From a virus, in the IMG/VR virus record IMGVR_UViG_3300021137_000060, positions 1-30,858 of that record: a DNA stretch of 30,858 nucleotides, one strand, 5' to 3'. A program made the translations under genes and the position numbers. Below, one piece after another: positions 1 through 5,860 of the stretch (its first letter is position 1; each line of letters begins with the position of its first letter). Below the pieces are notes generated by a model. It saw only the letters and a program-made list of their open reading frames with translations. It made no database searches and had not been told where the DNA came from.

Positions 1-4
1 GGAT

Positions 5-24
5 TTCAACTTATATTTTTGGAG
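5..24 (+). promoter_or_regulatory. Conserved TTCAACTTATA leader element with RBS (copy 1)
   Basis: TTCAACTTATA at 5-15 is followed by GGAG at 21-24 and an ATG at 31. The same element with nearly the same spacing precedes the genes at 1624, 2445 and 17595. The upstream half of this copy is cut off by the window edge. Confidence 0.6.
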
Positions 25-30
25 TTAGAG

Positions 31-213
31 ATGAGCTTTAAACCGAAAGTTTATCAAAATCACGAAGAATTAATCAGCGATATTAGAACTGGTTATTCTA
101 AAGAATATGACGAGCATGGCAATGAAATATTCGGTTCATGCGCTTGCTGTAACAAAGTCTATGGTACTACGCGATTAGTTGATAATCGCTGTCGTGCAAA
201 CATCTACAAATAA
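31..213 (+). CDS. Small Cys-containing hypothetical protein
   Basis: A 60-residue protein of unknown function. The ATG at 31 is preferred over an in-frame TTG at 19 because GGAG lies at 21-24. It has a C-x-C-C cluster in the middle (SCACCNK) and one later Cys, which could bind a metal but match no family I recognise. Its first residues (MSFKPKVY) resemble those of the protein at 2445 (MGFEPKIY), and both genes share the same TTCAACTTATA leader, so leader and start may have been copied together. It is the first of a run of small rightward genes, and the next gene starts 12 bases after its stop. The promoter lies outside the window. Confidence 0.6.
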   Translation: MSFKPKVYQNHEELISDIRTGYSKEYDEHGNEIFGSCACCNKVYGTTRLVDNRCRANIYK

Positions 214-225
214 TTGGAGGATATA

Positions 226-429
226 ATGATAATTTTATTCATTAATGCAAAATACTCAAATGCTGGTAGAGCAATACCTTGTGGATTGTTTGATAGTAAA
301 GAGTTACAAGATGAATCTTTAATTGAATTTATTAAGATTTATCCCGATGCACCAGTTGACTTATTTGAAAGTTTTGAGATAAAAGAAACTAACAAGATGA
401 TGGAGCTAAAGCTAGGAATAGCCCATTAA
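226..429 (+). CDS. Small hypothetical protein
   Basis: A 67-residue protein that I do not recognise. The ATG at 226 is chosen over an in-frame TTG at 214 because a strong GGAGG lies at 216-220. The N-terminus is hydrophobic (MIILFINA), and the rest is mixed and acidic, with no Cys cluster or clear motif. It follows the gene at 31 by 12 bases and is probably cotranscribed with it. Confidence 0.55.
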   Translation: MIILFINAKYSNAGRAIPCGLFDSKELQDESLIEFIKIYPDAPVDLFESFEIKETNKMMELKLGIAH

Positions 430-440
430 ATTAAAAACAG

Positions 441-538
441 TTGCACCAGCAATAATGTTGGCGTACAATTTAAAACAGTCTCAAGTATTGAAAGAACTTG
501 TGACAATATTAAGCCTGTTAATGGCAAGGTAGATTAAA
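441..538 (+). promoter_or_regulatory. Sigma70-like promoter with 5'-terminal hairpin leader (copy 2, no TTCAAC)
   Basis: The -35 is TTGCAC (441-446), the spacer is 17 bases and the -10 is TACAAT (464-469), which predicts a start near 476. A hairpin begins at 478: GTCTCAAGT (478-486) pairs with ACTTGTGAC (496-504) with one T/T mismatch. The 20-mer GGCAAGGTAGATTAAAATGG at 523-542 spans the RBS and start codon and recurs exactly at 12139-12158 before the DUF932 gene. Confidence 0.65.
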
Positions 539-1456
539 ATGGAAAAGAAAAATGTTAAGAAAATGACTGTGGCAGAAATGCTTGCAGAATTTAACCAAAT
601 CACTGGAAACACAGTTTCTAAATTTGGCAATCGTGCAGAAGCTGAAGAAAGATTAAAAGAAGCTCGACTTAATGCTTACAATAAACAATTTGAAAAAGAC
701 AAGGTGGAAGAAATGCCTCATACTCATCATGAAGCGCATGAACATGAAACTCATGCAGAAAAACAACATGAAAATCACCATCATGATTCTGAATCTCACG
801 CAGAGCATGGAAACAGCGAACATGATGGTGAAAACAAAAAAGCGCTGGAAGAAATGACTGATGAAGAAGTCTTGGCTGCTGCTGCTGAAATTGCTGAAAA
901 GGCTGAATTAACGCTAGAGGACGCTAACATTGAAGCTGCTGCTGCTGAAATTAAAGCTGGCAAAAAACGCGGTCGCCCAGCAAAAGAAAAAGCTCCAGTT
1001 GTTGAGTTGACTGATGAAGAGTTGGCTGCTAAAAAAGCCGAATCAGCTAGCAAAATCGCTGCTGGTGTGGCTAGCACGTGGAATGATGATAAGGTGCGTG
1101 CTGCAAGAAGCAAACGTTCTGGATGTATTGTTTCATTTACTAAAGATGGTAAACATCACATCCACGAGTTTGAAAGTTTTGCCAAAGCGGAAAAAGAACT
1201 GTCTTTAGTTATGAAAGATGGAATAAAAGTACGCGCAAAAATGAAATCAGAAGGTGTGGCTAAAAAGACTATTGACGGCATTGAATACACTTTTAACGCT
1301 GTTGAAATTGTCAAAGTAGTCAAAGAAAAGAAAGAGAAAAAACCAAAAAAAGAACATGAATTGCCGGACATAAAAGGTAATGTAGCTGTTGGTGTTGACG
1401 CTGAAGAATCAAACATTGAAACTGATGAAGTTTCTGGTGAAGACTTAGCTGCTTAA
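539..1456 (+). CDS. His-rich, AT-hook-containing phage protein
   Basis: A 305-residue, highly charged protein. Residues 9-45 (VAEMLAEFNQITG...F.NRAEAEERL) resemble an N-terminal domain found in various phage proteins. Residues 61-95 contain 13 histidines and many acidic residues, a likely metal-binding or disordered stretch. Residues 110-140 are Ala/Glu-rich with two near-copies of AAAAEI. Residues 142-149 (KKRGRPAK) form an AT-hook-like minor-groove DNA-binding motif. Residues 180-225 (TWNDDKVRAARSKRSGC...) recall a small C-terminal domain that often follows AT-hooks in phage proteins. The tail is Lys/Glu-rich. I infer a DNA-binding or nucleoid-associated role. It has its own promoter and a twin-hairpin region downstream. 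Confidence 0.7.
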   Translation: MEKKNVKKMTVAEMLAEFNQITGNTVSKFGNRAEAEERLKEARLNAYNKQFEKDKVEEMPHTHHEAHEHETHAEKQHENHHHDSESHAEHGNSEHDGENKKALEEMTDEEVLAAAAEIAEKAELTLEDANIEAAAAEIKAGKKRGRPAKEKAPVVELTDEELAAKKAESASKIAAGVASTWNDDKVRAARSKRSGCIVSFTKDGKHHIHEFESFAKAEKELSLVMKDGIKVRAKMKSEGVAKKTIDGIEYTFNAVEIVKVVKEKKEKKPKKEHELPDIKGNVAVGVDAEESNIETDEVSGEDLAA

Positions 1457-1465
1457 TTCCGGTTT

Positions 1466-1492
1466 ATCCCCAACTACTCTGTAGATGGGGAT
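1466..1492 (+). terminator. Hairpin after the AT-hook gene (no T-tract)
   Basis: ATCCCCA (1466-1472) pairs with TGGGGAT (1486-1492), with an inner CTAC/GTAG stem around a TCT loop. It starts 10 bases after the stop codon. No T-run follows, so it may block 3' exonucleases or act as an operator rather than as a classical terminator. Confidence 0.45.
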
Positions 1493-1543
1493 ACTTTGAA
1501 TAATGCAAATTTTCAACAATAATATTTGCATTATTCAAAGTAT
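1491..1543. repeat. Perfect 20-bp inverted repeat overlapping a -35 box
   Basis: Arms at 1491-1510 and 1524-1543 are perfectly complementary around a 13-base loop. The right arm contains the TTGCAT -35 (1526-1531) of the next promoter, so pairing or protein binding here would affect that promoter. Confidence 0.75.
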
Positions 1544-1618
1544 TGCGATACAATGCTTACCTAGACAAAGGAATTGTCTGGTAAAACTATTAAGGATTTC
1601 AACTTATATTTTGGAGAA
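1526..1618 (+). promoter_or_regulatory. Sigma70-like promoter, 5' hairpin and TTCAACTTATA leader (copy 3)
   Basis: TTGCAT (1526-1531), a 17-base spacer and TACAAT (1549-1554) predict a start near 1560. A hairpin spans 1559-1582: AGACAA/TTGTCT plus ACC/GGT with one bulged T, around the loop AGGAA. TTCAACTTATA is at 1598-1608, followed by a GGAG RBS and the ATG at 1624. Confidence 0.75.
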
Positions 1619-1623
1619 ACAAA

Positions 1624-2334
1624 ATGAACGAAAAAATTATTGCTCGTGTCAACAAATTAATTGCTTTGGCTCAAAATGCCGGAGCTACTGATGGTGAACG
1701 CGATAATGCCATGAGAATGGCTCATGCTACTCTAGCGAAATACAATTTGAAAATGGGTGATCTTCAGGACTTTACAGAAACCCCAGAAGAAAGAACTGAA
1801 TTAAACTTTGTGAATTATAATCACAAGTTCAACAGAACAATTTGCAATGCCATTGCAAAGCTTTACTTCTGCACTTGCTATTTCAAAAATACAGTTCCAT
1901 TAGAAACTTCCAATGCTAAGAAAAAATGCACTTATTTCTTTGTTGGCAAAGAAAGCAATGTATTGACTGCTAAATTAATGGCAGAATATCTGATGAAAAG
2001 TATAGAGTCAGAACGTGTTAAAACAGCGCAAGGCGTGATATTTAATATCGGTGCTGCTAATGCCATTTACTGGAGAGTTCACGACATTATCGAAAACAAT
2101 GTTGAAAATAAAGAATTCAGTGAATCAACAGCTCTAGCCATTGTTAATCTGCACAAAAGTGAAGCAGATGCTAATGATGAATTTATTAGAAACAAAGGGT
2201 TGAAACTTGAAGTTAGCAAAAACAGAAAAACTAAGATTAATGACTGGGAGTCGTTCAATAAAGGTCGTGAGTTTGGTAACAAAATTAACTTGAGTGGACA
2301 GATAGCAGGTAAGAAACAAGCTGCTATAGAATAG
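1624..2334 (+). CDS. DUF2786 domain protein
   Basis: A 236-residue protein. Its N-terminus (about residues 3-45: KIIARVNKLIALAQNAGATDGERDNAMRMA... ending AKYNL) matches the DUF2786 pattern found in many phages and bacteria. The rest (F/Y-rich centre, then a helical segment with TALAIVNLHKSE) resembles the C-terminal region that usually accompanies it. Its function is unknown in the family as I know it. GGAG lies 8 bases before the ATG. It has its own promoter and leader and ends in a 13-bp hairpin. Confidence 0.8.
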   Translation: MNEKIIARVNKLIALAQNAGATDGERDNAMRMAHATLAKYNLKMGDLQDFTETPEERTELNFVNYNHKFNRTICNAIAKLYFCTCYFKNTVPLETSNAKKKCTYFFVGKESNVLTAKLMAEYLMKSIESERVKTAQGVIFNIGAANAIYWRVHDIIENNVENKEFSESTALAIVNLHKSEADANDEFIRNKGLKLEVSKNRKTKINDWESFNKGREFGNKINLSGQIAGKKQAAIE

Positions 2335-2340
2335 GTGTGA

Positions 2341-2373
2341 ATACAGCGTTAAATATTGTGTTTAACGCTGTAT
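2341..2373 (+). terminator. 13-bp hairpin after the DUF2786 gene
   Basis: ATACAGCGTTAAA (2341-2353) pairs perfectly with TTTAACGCTGTAT (2361-2373) around a 7-base loop. It starts 6 bases after the DUF2786 stop. There is no T-tract, and it overlaps the -35 region of the next promoter. Confidence 0.55.
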
Positions 2374-2437
2374 ACTGTAAAATAATTATCTCTAGGATAC
2401 TAAGTGCACTAGAGATAAATTCAACTTATATTCGGAG
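2356..2437 (+). promoter_or_regulatory. Promoter, 5' hairpin and TTCAACTTATA leader (copy 4)
   Basis: A TTGTGT-like -35 (2356-2361), a 16-base spacer and TAAAAT (2378-2383). A 10-bp hairpin follows: TTATCTCTAG (2386-2395) pairs with CTAGAGATAA (2409-2418). TTCAACTTATA at 2420-2430 and CGGAG lead to the ATG at 2445. Confidence 0.65.
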
Positions 2438-2444
2438 TTATAAA

Positions 2445-2780
2445 ATGGGATTTGAACCTAAGATTTACACAGAGTTTAATGACATGTGGTTTGACAAGCA
2501 TGATGGTGACAAGAATAACGGTAGCAATGTTTTTGTTGATGGTTTGCCGGTTTTCGGTTTTTTCATGTGCATACCTTTTAGAGCTTTTTATTTGAAAAAC
2601 GGTTCATGGCGATGCGGACAACCAATAGTCACTATTAGTGAAGAAGCTGTTGAAGCTTATAATGCCTGTAAAGAGTGTGAAGAAAGGACTAGAGCGAAAG
2701 CTTTTGATGAAAGAAAAGTTGTACCAATCAACATCAAAAGTCTTGAATCGTGGTCTGATGAAGATTTGCTAGGTAGATAA
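2445..2780 (+). CDS. Hypothetical protein
   Basis: A 111-residue protein without a family I recognise. The open frame extends back to 2337, but that part covers the hairpins and promoter; the ATG at 2445 follows a good CGGAG. A Phe/aromatic-rich middle (VFGFFMCIPFRAFYLKNGSWRCG) precedes a helical acidic tail containing a C-x2-C pair. The start (MGFEPKIY) resembles that of the first gene in the window. Confidence 0.65.
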   Translation: MGFEPKIYTEFNDMWFDKHDGDKNNGSNVFVDGLPVFGFFMCIPFRAFYLKNGSWRCGQPIVTISEEAVEAYNACKECEERTRAKAFDERKVVPINIKSLESWSDEDLLGR

Positions 2781-2827
2781 AACTATTGCCATGGACGGCT
2801 TTTTTAATTTAATGAAATAGGTGATAT

Positions 2828-3220
2828 ATGAAATCGTTATCAATAGTGATGGGTGCAGTTGACAAAAGATGTAGACACTGGAATAAAATTGTCAGAAAAA
2901 ACGATGATATTCCAATGCCGGATAAAGTGACATCTAGCAAGAATATTCCTACTGAATATTTGCAAGATGGATGCGAAGAATTGTTTGAAGGCGATTTTTG
3001 GCTTGAAGGTGAAGAAAAGCACCACCGGAATCCAAGAGGTTGGTGCTATAAAATACACTGGATGGATAGTGAAGGTAAATTGAAATCTGTTAAGCCTGGT
3101 GGAGAAGTTAAAGCTAGACTTAAAGAAGCTGGATTGCATTTTGAATTCTTACCTGGTAGTGGTGAAGTAGCTGCAATGGTAAGAATTATACATGCTTATA
3201 GACAGGGTATCGAATTGTAA
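2828..3220 (+). CDS. Hypothetical protein
   Basis: A 130-residue protein of unknown function. The RBS AGGTGA precedes the ATG. The protein is rich in Trp, His and charged residues (EGEEKHHRNPRGWCYKIHW) and ends with a predicted helix (EVAAMVRIIHAYRQG). It is the last gene of the left rightward block and is followed by a clear terminator. Probably cotranscribed with the gene at 2445, which ends 47 bases upstream. Confidence 0.65.
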   Translation: MKSLSIVMGAVDKRCRHWNKIVRKNDDIPMPDKVTSSKNIPTEYLQDGCEELFEGDFWLEGEEKHHRNPRGWCYKIHWMDSEGKLKSVKPGGEVKARLKEAGLHFEFLPGSGEVAAMVRIIHAYRQGIEL

Positions 3221-3248
3221 CTACGATTCGATTTAAGCTACAAAAAGA

Positions 3249-3285
3249 AAAACCCGCTAGTAATACCTTACTAGCGGGTTTTTTA
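3249..3285. terminator. Bidirectional Rho-independent terminator
   Basis: AACCCGCTAGTAA (3251-3263) pairs with TTACTAGCGGGTT (3268-3280) around a 4-base loop. T-rich sequence follows on the right and A-rich sequence precedes on the left, so it can end rightward transcription from 2445-3220 and leftward transcription from 10222-3379. Confidence 0.9.
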
Positions 3286-3378
3286 TTGTCTGTATGCCGC
3301 TTAAAATCGTTTTTTTAGCTATTAATTAGCCTTAACAATACTTATTAAATCCCCACATAGTCCAAAAACATTGCATCG

Positions 3379-3426
3379 CTAAAGCGCCAACAAATCAGAA
3401 TGTTTGCAAGCGCAATTTTTACTCAT
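3379..3426 (-). CDS. Possible 15-aa peptide
   Basis: A tiny frame (MSKNCACKHSDLLAL) starting with an ATGA overlap on the 40-aa gene upstream. The translational overlap is the only support; it may be chance. Confidence 0.2.
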   Translation of the reverse strand: MSKNCACKHSDLLAL

Positions 3427-3545
3427 TTTCCACACTCCATTCCACAATGCCAAATTTCAACTTTCTTCAATCGTTCATCAATAGATGTAACGGCAATAAC
3501 AATCCAAACAACCATTAACAAAATAGCCCAAAGTCTCATAATCAT
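3423..3545 (-). CDS. Small single-pass membrane protein
   Basis: A 40-residue protein. Its ATG overlaps the stop of the upstream gene by ATGA, and GGGGA lies just before it; a second in-frame ATG at 3539 has better RBS spacing. One hydrophobic helix (LWAILLMVVWIVIAV) is followed by a short charged tail with two Cys (HCGMECGK). The helix and coupling support a real gene. It could be a small inner-membrane effector; the family is unknown. Confidence 0.5.
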   Translation of the reverse strand: MIMRLWAILLMVVWIVIAVTSIDERLKKVEIWHCGMECGK

Positions 3546-3724
3546 TCCCCAGTTAAACAATGTTTTACAATTCTGTCTGTAATAATATCCTCAATTATTT
3601 CAGCTGCGCTGACTTTTAATTCAGCCGTAATAAAGCCACTTTCAAAGTCAATTTTACCATTAACAATACCAAGTTCAATTACAGATTGTAAATCAACCAA
3701 TGGTGTAACATATACTTTAATCAT
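3542..3724 (-). CDS. Small hypothetical protein
   Basis: A 60-residue acidic protein (MIKVYVTPLVDLQSVIELG... ending IVKHCLTGE), unrecognised. Its start overlaps the stop of the Lar-like gene at 3724 and its end overlaps the 40-aa membrane gene, so the three appear translationally coupled in a leftward operon. Confidence 0.55.
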   Translation of the reverse strand: MIKVYVTPLVDLQSVIELGIVNGKIDFESGFITAELKVSAAEIIEDIITDRIVKHCLTGE

Positions 3725-4167
3725 TAATTTTTACTCCAAACGATTTTTCTTTCAGTGCCACAACGATGGCAAACTTTAATGCCTCTTGAGTAATACACTC
3801 TGAATGGCCCACATTTTCCACAAGTTCTTTTATTCCATTTATCAATAGCACAACGCTTATTCTCTTCACTACTTAGTTCACCAATAACTTTTGCTTCAGA
3901 ACAACAAACAGCAACAGAACATCCAGTGCAATTAACAAACCATAAATTTTCTGCACCATTTACCAAAACAGCCTTGCTATTGCAAAATGGGCATGGTTTT
4001 AATTCTTCTGATTCGTGCTGTATCTGTTTTGTTTTTTCACTATAAAGATTGCAAGCATAATTTTCAGATACAACATTGGCGTTCCTTTTATTTCTGTCAA
4101 ATGCTTTATTAAATATTGAATTCATATTTTTAATTTCACCAACATTGTTTACCAAGCAATCACCCAT
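3724..4167 (-). CDS. Lar-like restriction-alleviation zinc-ribbon protein, N-terminus probably interrupted
   Basis: A 147-residue protein. Residues 57-114 match the Lar pattern: LKPCPFC, then W-x-V-x-C-x2-C, then AIDKWNKR. Lar-family proteins modulate type I restriction-modification in favour of phage DNA, so a similar role is inferred. A second zinc ribbon follows (Cys 116, 119, 133, 136). Residues 1-45 (GDCLVNN...ENYACNLY) look like the rear half of another Cys-rich domain whose front half (CKNCHF) is just upstream in another frame, after a homopolymer. The start at 4167 with upstream GGTGG is usable as it stands. Confidence 0.6.
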   Translation of the reverse strand: MGDCLVNNVGEIKNMNSIFNKAFDRNKRNANVVSENYACNLYSEKTKQIQHESEELKPCPFCNSKAVLVNGAENLWFVNCTGCSVAVCCSEAKVIGELSSEENKRCAIDKWNKRTCGKCGPFRVYYSRGIKVCHRCGTERKIVWSKN

Positions 4168-4350
4168 TTTAATTCCACCAATAGAATCTCCAGTTACTTC
4201 AAAAAGTGACAGTTTTTACATTGATTTCTAACTTCCATCAATTCAGGTCGTGACCGTATATACTCTTCAAATTTATGGACTACCTATATAAACTCCAGTT
4301 TCATTTGTAATTCTATATTTATTTAGAGCTTTTGGTTGGTTACAATCCAT
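4168..4350 (-). pseudogene. Frame-broken small gene upstream of the Lar-like gene
   Basis: An ATG at 4350 with GGTGG upstream opens a 25-residue frame (MDCNQPKALNKYRITNETG...) stopping at 4273. The next frame continues sensibly from there (HKFEEYIRSRPELMEVRNQ then CKNCHFLK) to a stop at 4194. Removing one base of the GG pair at 4277-4278 would join the first two parts. Adding one base to the A5 run at 4201-4205 (T5 on the coding strand) would join the second part to the Lar-like gene. This could be decay, assembly errors in homopolymers, or frameshifting. The 25-aa frame alone could also be a real small gene. Confidence 0.4.
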
Positions 4351-4519
4351 AATGCCACCATTTAGGTAATTCATCTTCAACAGCTATCCATTTATATTGT
4401 TTTTCAAGTCTTTCAATCTCATCCATAGAGTCATTAATAATCTCTTTGAAAATAGCATAGTCGCCATGTTCAGGTAAAGATTTAACCATAGACCTAACTT
4501 GTTGTTTTATATCATTCAT
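4340..4519 (-). CDS. Truncated DUF551-like small protein
   Basis: A 59-residue protein starting with an ATGA overlap on the upstream gene's stop. A helical N-terminal half precedes KWIAVEDELPKWW, which resembles the opening W-I-x-V-x-D-x-LP motif of DUF551 domains. The protein ends 7 residues after ELP, so the DUF551 body is missing. It overlaps the ATG at 4350 by 11 bases. Confidence 0.5.
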   Translation of the reverse strand: MNDIKQQVRSMVKSLPEHGDYAIFKEIINDSMDEIERLEKQYKWIAVEDELPKWWHYGL

Positions 4520-4953
4520 AATAAAACTTCACCCCTGTTTAGTTTGTCAGCTAGTATTTGTGCGTTTTTCTCACTGTTAAAATATATAGCTAATGGATGG
4601 TTAGCTTTACCAACACATGCTACATCCCATTCACCATCTATAATTACAAGATGGTAACAAAAATCAACATTGGCATAGTCAGGTTCAACTTCATCTCTGT
4701 AAGCCAATAATCTGTTAAAAACACGCATGGCATCACGGGCTTTTTCTGCGGCTTCTTTGGTTTTTCTTTCTACTCCAAATGATCTTGTAAAGCAAGATGA
4801 TGAATCGTGATACGTTTCACCTGTTGGTCTGATATAAAAATTACCACCTTCAGGCTCCCATGTTGCAACAACAGGATTCTTTAATTTTTCTATATCAGTC
4901 GCTATTTCAGCAGCAAATTCAGCAATCTTGTTTTCTAATTCTTCAATAGTCAT
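4516..4953 (-). CDS. Hypothetical protein (start uncertain, possible extension to 5175 or 5182)
   Basis: Taken from the ATG at 4953 (AAGGTGTGA upstream), this is a 145-residue acidic protein (MTIEELENKIAEFAAEI...) that I do not recognise. The frame is open upstream to an ATG at 5175, adding 74 residues with six Cys. A still better start with AAGGAG at optimal spacing is the ATG at 5182, but its frame stops after 8 codons at a run of six A (5159-5164). With one A fewer it would join the long frame. Either the upstream part is coding and frame-broken, or the gene starts at 4953. Confidence 0.55.
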   Translation of the reverse strand: MTIEELENKIAEFAAEIATDIEKLKNPVVATWEPEGGNFYIRPTGETYHDSSSCFTRSFGVERKTKEAAEKARDAMRVFNRLLAYRDEVEPDYANVDFCYHLVIIDGEWDVACVGKANHPLAIYFNSEKNAQILADKLNRGEVLL

Positions 4954-5184
4954 TTCACACCTTTTAGTTTTTCTTAAATTTCTGCAATGTGGCGTATGCT
5001 TAATACATTCACATTGGACATTTTTAATATTTTGACAGTTTTCTGTTATTTTAAAAGTAAGTGCAATATCAATTGTTGATGTTATTGTACTTACAGTATT
5101 GACAACTGTGTTCCATCTTTCATTAATTAGCGCAATGGCAAATTGCTGTGCTATATTATTTTTTGAAGTTTTCATAAATCATTT

Positions 5185-5457
5185 TTAACTCCTTATTAAT
5201 TTGAACCGTCTACCTTTGGGCGATTGACCATTTACAGTGCCATTTACTTTAAAGCCAAAATTTTTGCATCCGCTGAATTTAAACAAAATATAATACAGAT
5301 TGCTAACAATCATGTTTTCAAAATCAACCGATTTTTTCTTTCTGACTATAATTCTATCTTTGTGTTTTTCAACAATTTTAGCTTTCTTATTCCATCTCAT
5401 TTGTCTAAATGACAATGGTTTTCTTTTTCGGTTTATTTTGCCAACTGAAACTTTCAT
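5185..5457 (-). CDS. Basic hypothetical protein
   Basis: A 90-residue, strongly basic protein (NRKRKP, RKKKS, KGRRFK), suggesting nucleic-acid or ribosome contact, but there is no family I recognise. It begins one base after the stop of the HTH gene at 5459, so it belongs to the same leftward operon. Confidence 0.55.
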   Translation of the reverse strand: MKVSVGKINRKRKPLSFRQMRWNKKAKIVEKHKDRIIVRKKKSVDFENMIVSNLYYILFKFSGCKNFGFKVNGTVNGQSPKGRRFKLIRS

Positions 5458-5458
5458 A

Positions 5459-5860
5459 TTATTTTCTCAAGTAAAATTTTTGTCTCTCAGCATTTATCTT
5501 ATCAATTTTTACTTCTTTATTGATTAAAAGATTTTCCATTTCAACTTCATCAAACATTTTTAATCTGCCAACTTTTCTTGCAGGATTTAATCCAAATTTG
5601 TGAATTAACTGACAAATGTATGTTTCAGAAAGAGAAAATTTGTCGCTGGCTTGTTTAATTGATAACATTCCCTCGACATTTTTTTCATACATTGACATTA
5701 CTTTTTTGATGGTTTCTTCATCATATTCAAAAATGGTGTAATTTTTCTTAACGATAGACCGTGCAGGTTGAATATCTAGCTTTCTGATGCGTTGATAAAC
5801 GATATGATACTTAATTCCGTATTTGGCAGAAAAATCTCTTATATTAATAATAGCCATCAA
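5459..5860 (-). CDS. Putative DNA-binding protein with two HTH-like segments
   Basis: A 133-residue protein. Two segments have helix-turn-helix character: about residues 5-35 (IRDFSAKYGIKYHIVYQRI) and about 66-100 (LSIKQASDKFSLSETYICQ). Both resemble MerR/excisionase-type winged helices, each followed by a reading like PAR. It overlaps the end of the primase gene by 4 bases. I infer a transcription or replication regulator. Confidence 0.6.
   Translation of the reverse strand: MMAIINIRDFSAKYGIKYHIVYQRIRKLDIQPARSIVKKNYTIFEYDEETIKKVMSMYEKNVEGMLSIKQASDKFSLSETYICQLIHKFGLNPARKVGRLKMFDEVEMENLLINKEVKIDKINAERQKFYLRK

Noticed and set aside
796-1113. Leftward Ser/Ala-rich open frame
   Set aside because: It is a shadow of the Ala/Glu-rich part of the AT-hook gene, whose promoter, RBS and motifs are clear.
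2337-2444. 36-residue N-terminal extension of the gene at 2445
   Set aside because: It covers a 13-bp hairpin, a promoter and the conserved leader; the later ATG has the RBS.
2788-2805. Possible terminator GCC...GGC with six T
   Set aside because: The stem is only three base pairs, too weak to call.
3400-3582. Rightward 60-aa open frame
   Set aside because: It lies antisense to leftward genes coupled by ATGA overlaps, lacks an RBS and has unlikely composition.
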